Source: an uncultured Flavobacteriaceae bacterium (GTDB taxonomy: Bacteria; Bacteroidota; Bacteroidia; Flavobacteriales; Flavobacteriaceae). From it: a DNA stretch of 64,000 nt. A program made the position numbers and the translations under genes. Of this stretch, positions 27,977 through 37,076 are shown in pieces. Position 1 is the first letter of the stretch. Each line of letters opens with the position of its first letter. The notes below the pieces were generated by a model that made no database searches, was not told the DNA's origin, and saw only the letters and a program-made list of their open reading frames with translations. The stretch lies in the NCBI GenBank assembly GCA_947500585.1, contig CANMSN010000006.1:113540-177539 (forward strand). Direction: 5' to 3'.

Positions 27977-29134
27977 ATGAAAACACATTTTAAAACAGTT
28001 CTATTTTGTGCTGCTTTTATTGGCTTTACTGCTTGCAACGCAAATAACAAAAAACAAAATTACGATTTAGCAGAATCAAAAAAAATTAATCATAATCCTG
28101 AAAAACAATACATTAAAGTAGCACTTTTATTAGACACCAGTAATAGTATGGATGGATTAATAGACCAAGCCAAGGCGCAACTTTGGGATATTGTAAACGA
28201 ATTATCGTATGCAAAATGCAAAAATGAAAAACCTAATTTACAGATTGCTCTTTATGAGTATGGAAACGACAGACTGAATAGTAGAGAAGGTTATATTCGG
28301 CAAGTATTAGCTTTTAGTGATGATTTAGATGAAATTTCTAAAGAATTATTTTCTCTAACAACAAATGGGGGAGAAGAGTACTGCGGACAAGTAATTCAAA
28401 CATCTTTAAACCAATTAAATTGGGGTAAAAATGCAGACGATCTTAAACTTATTTTTATTGCAGGAAACGAACCTTTTACACAAGGCAAGGTAAATTATAA
28501 AGATGCTTCAACCAATGCAAAAGAAAAAGATGTTACTATAAACACTATTTTTTGTGGCGATTATAACCAAGGTATTTCAACCTCTTGGAAGGACGGCGCA
28601 CAATTAACTAATGGCGATTATATGGCTATAAATCAGAATAATAAAACCGTTCATATTGCTTCACCTTATGATGATGACATTCTTATCCTGAACCAGAAAC
28701 TAAACAAAACCTATGTGATATATGGTTCACAAGGTAGAAAAAAGATGGCTTTACAGGCAGAACAAGATAGTAATGCAAGCGGCTACAGTAAGGCAAATGC
28801 AGTAAGTAGAACAGTAAGCAAAAGTTCCCATTTATATAAAAATGAAACTTGGGACTTGGTTGATGCAGTTGACCTAGAAGAAGTTGTAGTAGAAGAGATA
28901 AAAGAAGATGCTCTACCTGAGGAACTAAAAGGAAAATCTGCAAAAGCCATTAAAGAATATGTTGCAGAGAAAAAGAAAGTACGTGAAGACATTCAAGAAA
29001 AAATTCAAGAATTAAATGCTAAACGTAAAGCTTACATTTCACAACAAAAAACCGAAAGTAAAAATGGTTTAGAAAATGCATTAACAAAAGCCATTAAAGA
29101 ACAAGCAAAAAAGAAAAACTATTCTTGGGAATAA
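27977..29134 (+). CDS. VWA-domain lipoprotein
   Basis: The predicted lipoprotein has signal peptide MKTHFKTVLFCAAFIGFTAC, with Cys-20 as lipidation site. A von Willebrand A domain (about 45-260) has the MIDAS motif DTSNSMDG, a conserved Thr region (LTTNGGEEYCG) and FIAGNEPFTQG. The C-terminal part (about 300-385) is Lys/Glu-rich and probably coiled coil. I start at ATG 27977, since an upstream GTG at 27926 would put 17 polar residues before the signal peptide. The function is unknown; VWA lipoproteins mediate metal-dependent protein binding in the periplasm. It appears monocistronic. Confidence 0.85.
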   Translation: MKTHFKTVLFCAAFIGFTACNANNKKQNYDLAESKKINHNPEKQYIKVALLLDTSNSMDGLIDQAKAQLWDIVNELSYAKCKNEKPNLQIALYEYGNDRLNSREGYIRQVLAFSDDLDEISKELFSLTTNGGEEYCGQVIQTSLNQLNWGKNADDLKLIFIAGNEPFTQGKVNYKDASTNAKEKDVTINTIFCGDYNQGISTSWKDGAQLTNGDYMAINQNNKTVHIASPYDDDILILNQKLNKTYVIYGSQGRKKMALQAEQDSNASGYSKANAVSRTVSKSSHLYKNETWDLVDAVDLEEVVVEEIKEDALPEELKGKSAKAIKEYVAEKKKVREDIQEKIQELNAKRKAYISQQKTESKNGLENALTKAIKEQAKKKNYSWE

Positions 29135-29144
29135 AAATTAACCG

Positions 29145-29254
29145 TCATTACGAGGAGTTTTTAACGACGAAGTAATCTGTTTAATGATACCTAATAACAA
29201 ACAGGTTGATATACTTCAATTCAACTCAGCATAAACTGTGCCTCCTCGTAATGA
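29145..29254. repeat. Dispersed-type inverted repeat
   Basis: The arms TCATTACGAGGAG (29145-29157) and CTCCTCGTAATGA (29242-29254) are perfect 13-base inverted copies separated by 84 bases. They lie between the convergent VWA and PorP/SprF genes. The arm text resembles short dispersed repeats common in Flavobacteriia genomes. No protein is encoded here. Confidence 0.75.
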
Positions 29255-29271
29255 TAACTAATTTTGAAATT

Positions 29272-30303
29272 TTAATTCACAGCAGGACATTTACAGTCGT
29301 AAGCTTCGCGTCTACAATTAAAGTTATAGCCTAATGTAAATTGATGAAACCCACCGTTTGTAAATACCAATGAATTTGTTTGGTAGGTGTAAGTATAAGC
29401 GAACATAAATTCTTTAAGGTTAACACCAACAATAGGTGTAATTTGTTGTAATCTTTGACTATTAATTGAGCCTTCAGTTGAAGTTATATACTCAGCTCCA
29501 TCAAAACTGTTTCTATAAGATAATCCACCCCAAATACGTCCAAATTCCATTTCCCTATACGCCTTAGCATTAACATCAATAGCAGCTTCTTTGGTAAGGT
29601 CTTTGTACTGAAACATAATTGATGGTTCGTAACTCCATTTACTTCCCAATTTACTAAAAATATAACCAGTAGAAAGGAGATAACGCCTTAAGTTATCTGT
29701 AATAGCTATATTATTTTCAGGTCCTATTCCAGTATTTATTCCTTTGTTTTTTATTACATTTTTTATGGTACCATGTAAGTAAAAATCTAAAAATTGGTAT
29801 GAAAACCCAAAGTCAATATTAAAATTAGTAGCACTTTCAACAGAGCCAGAAATAGCTGGGTCAAGAATAGGACTATCAGACAAAAAAGTAGTCTCATCTA
29901 ATTTGTATTGAAGAAAACCTGCACTTAAACCAAAAGAGAGCATGTTTAAATCTACTTCGGTTCTGGAAAACATTAAATGATGCGCATAGGTTACATAAGC
30001 ACCAGATTGGGAATGGTATCCATTTTTATCTGTGAATAAAATACCTCCAATAGCAGATGGGGTATCACCTATTCTACTATTAACACTCATAGTTAGAAGT
30101 TTAGGAGCATCATCTTGCCCAAACCATTGTTGGCGAGCTGTTAATCTTAATTTTGCACAATTAGCAGCACCAGCCATTGATGGATGTAATAAATAATAAT
30201 TATCTGTTAAATAATCGGTATAAATTGGTAAACCCTCTTGAGAAGTAGCAATGTGCGACAGCAACATTGTAATAGTTAGCATAAAAACATTTTTCAATTT
30301 CAT
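29272..30303 (-). CDS. PorP/SprF family type IX secretion outer-membrane protein
   Basis: The 343-residue protein has a signal peptide (MKLKNVFMLTITMLLSHIATS) and a 14-strand-like barrel with the family opening PIYTDYLTDNYYLLHPSMAGAANCAKLRLTARQQW (described in parts). GGILFTDKNGYHSQSGAYVTYAHHL also fits. The C-terminus is Cys-rich (FNCRREAYDCKCPAVN). PorP/SprF proteins support gliding adhesin secretion or anchor T9SS products. No large adhesin gene is adjacent. The two T9SS cargo genes at 16.7-18.0 kb are possible clients of the system, but no direct link is visible. Confidence 0.9.
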   Translation of the reverse strand: MKLKNVFMLTITMLLSHIATSQEGLPIYTDYLTDNYYLLHPSMAGAANCAKLRLTARQQWFGQDDAPKLLTMSVNSRIGDTPSAIGGILFTDKNGYHSQSGAYVTYAHHLMFSRTEVDLNMLSFGLSAGFLQYKLDETTFLSDSPILDPAISGSVESATNFNIDFGFSYQFLDFYLHGTIKNVIKNKGINTGIGPENNIAITDNLRRYLLSTGYIFSKLGSKWSYEPSIMFQYKDLTKEAAIDVNAKAYREMEFGRIWGGLSYRNSFDGAEYITSTEGSINSQRLQQITPIVGVNLKEFMFAYTYTYQTNSLVFTNGGFHQFTLGYNFNCRREAYDCKCPAVN

Positions 30304-30443
30304 AAGCTTTACTCCAAGGTAGGTTTTGGTTTAACATAAACGCCTTGATCTTTAAAAAATTACATACAAAAAAGATAAAGTTTAGCCTCTATCTTTATCA
30401 ATCTTTTAAACCAAATATATGGATATCTAAAGTTTTCTTTTAG

Positions 30444-30451
30444 TATTTTTG
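30444..30451 (+). promoter_or_regulatory. -7 box of the long nfu gene
   Basis: TATTTTTG fits TAnnTTTG and lies 16 bases upstream of the ATG at 30468. Confidence 0.45.
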
Positions 30452-30467
30452 TAAAAAATTAGTTGAA

Positions 30468-31373
30468 ATGAGCACTTTCAAGGTTTCTGTGCAAGAAACA
30501 AGTAACAATACTATAGTAAAGTTTGAGTTAAATCAATTTATAACGCAACATCAAAGCTTTGAGTTTAATAATATTGATGAAGCTAAAGTATCACCTTTAG
30601 CGCAACAATTGTTTTACTTACCCTTTGTAAAAAAAGTTTATATCTCTGGGAATTTTGTGGCAGTAGAACGTTACGAAATTGTGGAATGGAACGATGTGCA
30701 AGATGAAGTTGCAGAACAAATAGAAGCCTATTTAAATGATGGAGGCTTGGTAATTGAAGCATCGGCTACTGGCAGAAAAAAAGTACCAATTACCGTGTAT
30801 GCAGAAAGCACACCAAATCCTTCAGTGATGAAATTTGTTGCTAACAAAAAAATAGTTACGGCGCTTTTTGAGTTTACTTCTATTGATGATGCTAAACTAT
30901 CACCACTGGCAACAGAGTTGTTTCATTTTCCGTTTGTAAAAAGTATTTTTATTGATGAGAATTATGTGTCAATCACCAAATACGACATGGCAGAATGGCA
31001 AGATATAACTATAGAACTTCGTGAGTTTATTAGAAGTTATATTGAAAATGGAAAAGACATTGTTTCTCCAGAAGCCTCTACTACACAACAAACATCTACC
31101 AAGCAATTAGATGATAAATATGAAGCACTTGATGACACTTCAAAGGAAATAGTGAATATTCTTGAAGAATACGTAAAACCGGCAGTTGCTAGCGACGGGG
31201 GTAATATTCAATTTATCTCCTACGACGCCGATACTAAAAACGTAAGCGTATTACTTCAAGGCGCTTGTAGTGGTTGCCCATCTTCAACGTATACTTTAAA
31301 AAGTGGTATTGAAAATATGTTAAAAGAAATGATGCCAGGTAAAGTAGAAATGGTTGAAGCTATAAATGGTTAG
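30468..31373 (+). CDS. NifU-family protein with duplicated Nfu N-terminal domain
   Basis: The 301-residue Fe-S carrier has two tandem Nfu N-terminal-type domains (about 1-95 and 104-190). They share a pattern: SPLAQQLFYLPFVKKVYISG and SPLATELFHFPFVKSIFIDE. A linker leads to a NifU C-terminal domain (about 225-300) with VASDGGNIQF and the cluster ligands GACSGCPSSTYTLKSG. Human and plant NFU1-like proteins have a single N-terminal domain, so this one is duplicated. It is probably a late-acting cluster carrier. The dodecin gene follows after 77 bases. Confidence 0.92.
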   Translation: MSTFKVSVQETSNNTIVKFELNQFITQHQSFEFNNIDEAKVSPLAQQLFYLPFVKKVYISGNFVAVERYEIVEWNDVQDEVAEQIEAYLNDGGLVIEASATGRKKVPITVYAESTPNPSVMKFVANKKIVTALFEFTSIDDAKLSPLATELFHFPFVKSIFIDENYVSITKYDMAEWQDITIELREFIRSYIENGKDIVSPEASTTQQTSTKQLDDKYEALDDTSKEIVNILEEYVKPAVASDGGNIQFISYDADTKNVSVLLQGACSGCPSSTYTLKSGIENMLKEMMPGKVEMVEAING

Positions 31374-31450
31374 GATTTAAGTGACTTTTTACAACACTTG
31401 TGTCCAATATAATATATAAGAATAATTTAATTTAACTAAAAATAAATATT

Positions 31451-31651
31451 ATGGCAGTATTAAAAGTTATTGAAGTATTATCAAACTCAGACAAAAGTTG
31501 GGAAGACGCAACTAAAAAAGCAGTAAAAGAAGCTTCTAAAAGTGTAAAAAATATTCGTTCTGTTTATGTACAAGACCAGAGTGCCATTGTAAACGACGGC
31601 GAAGTAACAGAATTTAGAGTAAATGTGAAACTTACATTTGAAGTAAAATAA
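31451..31651 (+). CDS. Dodecin family flavin-binding protein
   Basis: The 66-residue protein begins MAVLKVIEVLSNSDKSWEDA and has the conserved flavin-stacking Trp in SWEDA (residue 17). SVYVQDQSA and the final strand FRVNVKLTFEV fit the dodecin fold, a 12-subunit flavin-storage particle. The length is typical. It is followed by a good terminator and is probably read from the nfu transcript or a nearby promoter. Confidence 0.93.
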   Translation: MAVLKVIEVLSNSDKSWEDATKKAVKEASKSVKNIRSVYVQDQSAIVNDGEVTEFRVNVKLTFEVK

Positions 31652-31676
31652 ATTCAGTTTCAATTTATAAAATATC

Positions 31677-31698
31677 AAGCGTTCATTTTTGAACGCTT
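31677..31698 (+). terminator. Rho-independent terminator after dodecin
   Basis: The 8-bp stem AAGCGTTC (31677-31684) / GAACGCTT (31691-31698) has a 6-base loop and is followed by TTTTTT. Confidence 0.85.
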
Positions 31699-31718
31699 TT
31701 TTTATGCTTTAATTTCGC

Positions 31719-31726
31719 TAACTTTG
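31719..31726 (+). promoter_or_regulatory. -7 box very close to the YyaL-type gene start
   Basis: TAACTTTG fits TAnnTTTG but ends only 4 bases before the ATG at 31731. Transcription from it would begin at or near the start codon and give a leaderless mRNA. Confidence 0.4.
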
Positions 31727-31730
31727 AAAG

Positions 31731-33833
31731 ATGAAGTACGCTCAATTACTATTATTTATTATTCTAATTAGCTGTAAAGGACAAAATTCAAAATCCATGG
31801 AGCACGAATATACCAATGAGCTTGTAAATGAAACGAGTCCTTATTTATTACAACATGTCCATAATCCTGTAAATTGGAAAGCATGGAATAAAGAAACTTT
31901 AGCTGAAGCAAAATCTGAAAATAAATTAATACTCATAAGTGTGGGTTATGCAGCCTGCCATTGGTGCCATGTAATGGAACATGAAAGTTTTGAAGACAGC
32001 TTGGTAGCTCAAGTTATGAATAAAAACTTTGTTAATATAAAAGTTGATAGGGAAGAGCGGCCTGATGTAGATCAAGTATATATGAGTGCTGTTCAGCTTA
32101 TGACAGGGAGTGGAGGTTGGCCAATGAATGTCATAGCATTACCAGATGGTAGACCAGTTTGGGGTGGTACGTATTTCAAGAAGGAGCAATGGATGGATGC
32201 TCTAGAGCAAATTTCAAAAATATATACTGAAAAACCTGAAAAGCTCTATGAATATGCCGATAAATTGGAAGAAGGAATTAAGACATTAGATGTTGTTAAC
32301 TTAAATAATGACGAGCCTGTTTTTGAGGAAAGCTATATTAATGATGCCGTTAAAAATTGGTCTAAACAATTTGATAATAATCAAGGAGGGATGAATCGGG
32401 CACCAAAATTTATGATGCCTAATAACTATCATTTTTTGTTAAGGTATGCTTATCAAAATGATAATACAGCGTTACAAGATTACGTAAACTTAACCCTAAC
32501 TAAAATGGCTTATGGTGGTATTTTTGATCAGATTGGGGGTGGTTTTTCTAGATATTCTGTTGATGAAAAATGGCATGTGCCTCATTTTGAAAAAATGCTT
32601 TACGATAATGGGCAATTAGTTAGTTTGTATGCCGATGCATATCTTATAACTAAAAACGAATTGTATAAAAATATAGTTACTGAAACTCTGGAATATGTTA
32701 AACGAGATATGACAACAGAGAACGGCGCGTTTTATTCCTCACTTGATGCTGATAGTAATACACCAGAAGGAGAGCTTGAAGAAGGGGCTTTTTATGTGTG
32801 GACAAAAGATGAACTTAAAATACTTTTAAAAGACGATTTCAATCTTTTTTCAGATTACTATAACGTAAATAATTATGGATTTTGGGAACATGATAACTAT
32901 GTTTTAATAAGAAAAGAGGATGACGAAACAATTATTAAAAAATATGATTTAACAAAAACTGCTTTATTAGAAAAGAAAAATGAATGGAAATCTATTTTAT
33001 TAAAGGAACGTAATAAAAGAGCAAAACCCAGATTAGATGACAAAACTTTAACATCGTGGAATGCCATTATGCTTAAAGGTTATGTGGATGCCTATCGTGT
33101 ATTTGGTAATGAAGATTATCTGGCTTCAGCAGAAAAAAACGCAAACTTTATAACCAATAATCAGTTACGAGAAAATGGAGGCTTAAATCATAATTATAAA
33201 AACGGGAAAAGTACAATTAATGGTTATCTAGAAGATTATGCAACAACTATTGATGCCTTTATTACGCTTTACGAAAATACTTTAAATGAAAAATGGTTGA
33301 CTATTTCAAGAGATTTAGCTAATTATACATTTGATCATTTTTATGATGATAAGAATAAAATGTTTTATTTCACCTCTAATGAAGATGAATCATTAGTATC
33401 AAGAAGCATAGAATATAGAGATAATGTCATTCCTGCTAGTAACTCCATTATGGCTAAAAACCTATTTAAATTATCGCATTATTTTGATAATGAGCATTTT
33501 GGCAATACTGCCATAACCATGCTAAATAATGTAAAACCAGAAATGCAAGAGTACCCTTCAGGATATTCTAACTGGTTCGACTTGATGTTAAATTATTCAA
33601 ATGCGTATTACGAAGTAGCCATTGTAGGTAAAGATGCTAAACAGAAAATAAAAGCATTAAATAAAACCTATTTACCAAATAAATTAATTGCGGGAAGCAC
33701 ATCAGAAAATAATATGCCTTTATTAGAAAATAGGTATAACCCTAATAATACACTAATCTATGTTTGTGTAAACAAAGCTTGTAAATTACCTATAAGCGAA
33801 GTAGAGCAAGCTGTTAAATTTTTAAAACAATGA
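31731..33833 (+). CDS. YyaL/SSP411-type thioredoxin-domain lipoprotein (DUF255)
   Basis: The 700-residue protein has a lipoprotein signal peptide with lipobox LISC (Cys at about 15). A DsbH-like thioredoxin domain (about 25-185) begins [17 protein letters not shown] and carries the redox motif [14 protein letters not shown] (CHWC). It continues into an alpha/alpha barrel similar to glycoside hydrolases ([55 protein letters not shown]). The family is widespread and its substrate unsettled. Most members are cytosolic; this one is predicted to be periplasmic and lipid-anchored. It overlaps the next gene by 4 bases. Confidence 0.9.
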   Translation: MKYAQLLLFIILISCKGQNSKSMEHEYTNELVNETSPYLLQHVHNPVNWKAWNKETLAEAKSENKLILISVGYAACHWCHVMEHESFEDSLVAQVMNKNFVNIKVDREERPDVDQVYMSAVQLMTGSGGWPMNVIALPDGRPVWGGTYFKKEQWMDALEQISKIYTEKPEKLYEYADKLEEGIKTLDVVNLNNDEPVFEESYINDAVKNWSKQFDNNQGGMNRAPKFMMPNNYHFLLRYAYQNDNTALQDYVNLTLTKMAYGGIFDQIGGGFSRYSVDEKWHVPHFEKMLYDNGQLVSLYADAYLITKNELYKNIVTETLEYVKRDMTTENGAFYSSLDADSNTPEGELEEGAFYVWTKDELKILLKDDFNLFSDYYNVNNYGFWEHDNYVLIRKEDDETIIKKYDLTKTALLEKKNEWKSILLKERNKRAKPRLDDKTLTSWNAIMLKGYVDAYRVFGNEDYLASAEKNANFITNNQLRENGGLNHNYKNGKSTINGYLEDYATTIDAFITLYENTLNEKWLTISRDLANYTFDHFYDDKNKMFYFTSNEDESLVSRSIEYRDNVIPASNSIMAKNLFKLSHYFDNEHFGNTAITMLNNVKPEMQEYPSGYSNWFDLMLNYSNAYYEVAIVGKDAKQKIKALNKTYLPNKLIAGSTSENNMPLLENRYNPNNTLIYVCVNKACKLPISEVEQAVKFLKQ

Positions 33834-34183
33834 AAACCTTAACAATTATTTTAATTTCTATTGTAGCTCTAGAACATATCTATTTCTTAATTTTAGAAAT
33901 GTTTTTTTGGACGAAGCCTAAAGGAATAAAAGCCTTTGGAATAAAATCTAAAGAGTTTGCAGAGGAGACAAAGGTTTTAGCCGCAAATCAAGGGTTATAT
34001 AATGGCTTTTTAGCAGCGGGATTAGTGTTCTCAATTATACAAGAGAACATGCAATTTGCAATTTTCTTTTTAATTTGTGTGACCATTGCAGGTATTTATG
34101 GGTCTTACTCAACAAAGCAAATGAAGTTATTTTACTTTCAGGGAATCCCCGCAATTATAGCTTTAATTGTCAGTTTAATTTAA
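33830..34183 (+). CDS. DUF1304 membrane protein
   Basis: The 117-residue protein has about four membrane helices (about 4-24, 58-76, 78-93, 99-116). The DUF1304 pattern is visible as [15 protein letters not shown] near the start, [15 protein letters not shown] in the middle and [20 protein letters not shown] at the end. The function is unknown. Its ATG overlaps the stop of the YyaL-type gene (ATGA), suggesting coupled translation. mscS follows 21 bases later. Confidence 0.88.
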   Translation: MKTLTIILISIVALEHIYFLILEMFFWTKPKGIKAFGIKSKEFAEETKVLAANQGLYNGFLAAGLVFSIIQENMQFAIFFLICVTIAGIYGSYSTKQMKLFYFQGIPAIIALIVSLI

Positions 34184-34204
34184 CATTAATAATATTTAAA
34201 ATTT

Positions 34205-35020
34205 ATGAATTTAGAAAACATTGACACAGAAAAATGGCTTGAATTAGCCTTAGAATACGGACTTAAAATTCTGGGAGCTGTAGTAATATGGATTATTGGC
34301 TCTTTTGTTATAAAAAAACTGATTAAGTTAGCTAGTAAAGGCATGGAAAAAGCATCTTATGATGCTAGTCTTCAAAAGTTCTTATTAAACCTACTAACTT
34401 GGATTTTAAAAATTGTTTTAATCATTGTAGTTCTAGGTACAGTTGGTGTAGAAACCACTTCGTTTGCAGCCATATTAGCTGCTGCTGGTTTAGCCATAGG
34501 ATTAGCACTACAAGGTTCTTTAGGTAATTTTGCTGGTGGTGTTTTAATCATGATATTCAGGCCTTTTAAAATTGGTGATTTAATTGAAGCACAAGGTGAA
34601 ATAGGTGTGGTTAAAGAAATTGAAATTTTTACTACTAAGCTAACAGGTTTATCAAACAGAGAAATCATTATTCCTAACGGATCTTTATCTAACGGAAATA
34701 TTATTAATTTCACTACAGAAGGAACACGTCGAGTTGATTTAACTTTCGGTGTTGGTTATGATTCTGATATCAAAAAAGCCAAAGAGGTTTTGATGAATGT
34801 TTTAACCTCGCATCCTAAAGTTTTAAAAGAGCCTGCACCAACTGTAAACGTATCAGAATTGGCAGATAGTTCTATAAATTTTGCTGTAAGACCATGGAGT
34901 ACATCTGATGATTATTGGGATGTTTATTTCGGTATAACAGAAGATGTAAAAGAAGCCCTTGATAAAGCCGGTATTGAAATTCCTTACCCACATCAAGTTG
35001 AAATACAAAAGAAAGGATAA
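34205..35020 (+). CDS. Small mechanosensitive ion channel (MscS type)
   Basis: The 271-residue inner-membrane channel releases osmolytes on hypo-osmotic shock. Three membrane helices (about 18-38, 58-80, 88-110) include the pore helix AAAGLAIGLALQGSLGNFAGGV, rich in Gly and Ala. The beta domain has FKIGDLIEAQGEIGVVKEI and IPNGSLSNGNIINF (about 158). The C-terminal alpha/beta domain ends HQVEIQKKG. The length matches E. coli MscS. Its stop codon is back-to-back with that of the convergent tsaB. Confidence 0.94.
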   Translation: MNLENIDTEKWLELALEYGLKILGAVVIWIIGSFVIKKLIKLASKGMEKASYDASLQKFLLNLLTWILKIVLIIVVLGTVGVETTSFAAILAAAGLAIGLALQGSLGNFAGGVLIMIFRPFKIGDLIEAQGEIGVVKEIEIFTTKLTGLSNREIIIPNGSLSNGNIINFTTEGTRRVDLTFGVGYDSDIKKAKEVLMNVLTSHPKVLKEPAPTVNVSELADSSINFAVRPWSTSDDYWDVYFGITEDVKEALDKAGIEIPYPHQVEIQKKG

Positions 35021-35698
35021 TTAAGATTTAATTTTAGGCTTCAAAGCCACGAAATCTTTTAAATAATAAGGCTCAAAATAAGCGACATCTTCAGTGTCGC
35101 TTATTTTGTATTTATTATATGCCAACAAACCCATGTCGTTCGCTGATGGTAGTTTATCGTCAATAAAAACAGCATTTGGATGATTGATTAACGTTTTTGT
35201 TTTTTCAACACCATTCCCAATAAAATAGACTTTTCCTTTTTCTAAATAATCTTCAAAAGATTTTTCATCTAAAATTTGGGCTCGGGTTTCCCGTATTTGG
35301 TTGTAATTTGAATCGTAAATTGCTGAGTAAACTTCCATACGTCTGGCGTCCAACATAGATACAATAATACCATTATCGCTTTTAACTTGACGCGCTAAAG
35401 CTTCTAATGTAGCAACAGAAATTAAAGGTTTTTCAAGTGCAAAACAAAGCCCTTTTGCTGCAGAAACTCCAATTCTTAATCCTGTGTAAGACCCTGGACC
35501 TTTACTTACAGCAATAGCATCAATATCGTTTTGACTAATTTTAGCTTCTTTTAAAACGGCATCAATATAAACATGCAAGCGTTCGGCATGCGAATAACTT
35601 TTATCGTAATCTTCTTTTAAAACTATTGTCTTTCCTTCTTTTGAAAGCGATACAGAACAATTTGTTGTAGCTGTTTCTATGCTAAGTATTAAACTCAA
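35021..35698 (-). CDS. tsaB: tRNA threonylcarbamoyladenosine biosynthesis protein TsaB
   Basis: The 225-residue ASKHA-fold protein partners TsaD and TsaE in making t6A37 on ANN-decoding tRNAs. LSIETATTNCSVSLS at the N-terminus and VSKGPGSYTGLRIGVSAAKG (about 64-83) are diagnostic. The start is TTG at 35698. It gives the conserved MSLILSIETA opening, and no ATG is better placed. It is the last gene of the export operon, immediately after the TolC-type gene (1-base gap), an unusual housekeeping passenger. Confidence 0.94.
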   Translation of the reverse strand: MSLILSIETATTNCSVSLSKEGKTIVLKEDYDKSYSHAERLHVYIDAVLKEAKISQNDIDAIAVSKGPGSYTGLRIGVSAAKGLCFALEKPLISVATLEALARQVKSDNGIIVSMLDARRMEVYSAIYDSNYNQIRETRAQILDEKSFEDYLEKGKVYFIGNGVEKTKTLINHPNAVFIDDKLPSANDMGLLAYNKYKISDTEDVAYFEPYYLKDFVALKPKIKS

Positions 35699-35699
35699 A

Positions 35700-37076
35700 T
35701 TAATTTTGTGTTATCGGTATTCCAAAATAAAACTCAAGGACTTTTAAACTAAATAAAAAATCAAATTTTGTTCGAATCACATCAGATTGTGCATTGTCAA
35801 ATTGAGTTTGAGACTGATTTAAATCAAAAGCATTAGACAATCCAACGTCATACCGCTCTTTGGCATAATTAAAAGCCAATGCTCTTGCTTCTTCAGCCTT
35901 TAATGCGGCATCATAAGATTTTTTTGCATTTAAGGCATCGTTATAGGCTTGATAAACCGTTGATTCTAAATCTAACAAAGCTTGTTTTTCTTGAAATTCT
36001 AAACGTTCTATCTCTATTTTACTTCGCTTAACACTATTTCTAGTATTAAATTGATTAAAGATTGGTACATTAAGTCGTAAGCCAACTGAGGTTCCATCAA
36101 ACAAGTATAGTTGGTCTATAAAAGTAATTTCTTCTCCTGTGAATGGATTAGATTGTGAACTAGACCATCTGGCATTATAACTTACAAATCCAGAAAGTGT
36201 TGGGAAATAATTAGATTTCGCAATTTCTAAATCTTTTTTTGCTATTTCTAAATTAGAATTTGCAATTTTTATATCGTTAATAACCTCTTTGGCTTTTTCA
36301 ACAATAGCTTTTGGTTGTTTTTCTAATATAGTTTCTGGAATTAAATCATAATCAACATCAACAATATCAAAAGTTACATAATCCTCCAACTGAAGCGTTT
36401 GTGCTAAACCTAATTTTGAAATAAACAAATCGTTTTCAGCTTGAATAATTTGTTGTATTTGTGTGGCTTCAGTGGCTTTTATTTCCAACAAATCACCTTG
36501 AGGCAACACTCCCGAATCTACTAATTGCGAGGTGTTTTCTATATTTTGTTTGGTAACCTCGTTTTGAGCTTGTAAAACTTTTAGGCGCTCTTTATTAGCT
36601 AGAATTTGCAAGAATGAATTAGCAACAAAAAGTGAAATATCATCTTTTATTTTATCTAATTGATAGGCTGTTGCTATTTTATTTAGTTTTGCTCTTTGCA
36701 GTGTTTTCCAGTTTTGTAAGCCAGAAAAAATATTGATTCCTGAGCTTATTCCTCCAGAAGCTGACCTAAACGTTGAATTTTCAAATTGGTTTGTTGCCGG
36801 ATTAATGTTGGCACCCGTGTTTATATTATATGATGAATTTGCATTTAAATTTGGTAAAAAATCAAATTTGGCTTGATTTTCATTAATATCTGCTAAATTT
36901 TGATCTAGAAGTGATTGTTGAATAGAGATATTGTTTTCAAGAGCATAGTCCACACATTCTTGAAGTGTCCACTTTTTCTGTTGCGCAAATGATAAAACGG
37001 ATACGAATAGTAATATGAGTACTAAACCATATTTTATCTGTTTGTTGTTTATATTAATCATTGTCTTCATCTTCAT
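35700..37076 (-). CDS. TolC family outer-membrane efflux protein
   Basis: The 458-residue protein has a signal peptide (GLVLILLFVSVLSFAQ) and two OEP repeats with long coiled-coil regions rich in Gln/Lys/Glu (about 165-290 and 345-450). It begins WTLQECVDYALENNISIQQSLLDQ (cited in part), the usual TolC opening. It forms the outer-membrane duct for the export system encoded just upstream. The first ATG at 37076 overlaps the adaptor gene by 23 bases. A later ATG at 37061 (MININNKQ) is also possible and changes only the pre-signal residues. Confidence 0.92.
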   Translation of the reverse strand: MKMKTMININNKQIKYGLVLILLFVSVLSFAQQKKWTLQECVDYALENNISIQQSLLDQNLADINENQAKFDFLPNLNANSSYNINTGANINPATNQFENSTFRSASGGISSGINIFSGLQNWKTLQRAKLNKIATAYQLDKIKDDISLFVANSFLQILANKERLKVLQAQNEVTKQNIENTSQLVDSGVLPQGDLLEIKATEATQIQQIIQAENDLFISKLGLAQTLQLEDYVTFDIVDVDYDLIPETILEKQPKAIVEKAKEVINDIKIANSNLEIAKKDLEIAKSNYFPTLSGFVSYNARWSSSQSNPFTGEEITFIDQLYLFDGTSVGLRLNVPIFNQFNTRNSVKRSKIEIERLEFQEKQALLDLESTVYQAYNDALNAKKSYDAALKAEEARALAFNYAKERYDVGLSNAFDLNQSQTQFDNAQSDVIRTKFDFLFSLKVLEFYFGIPITQN

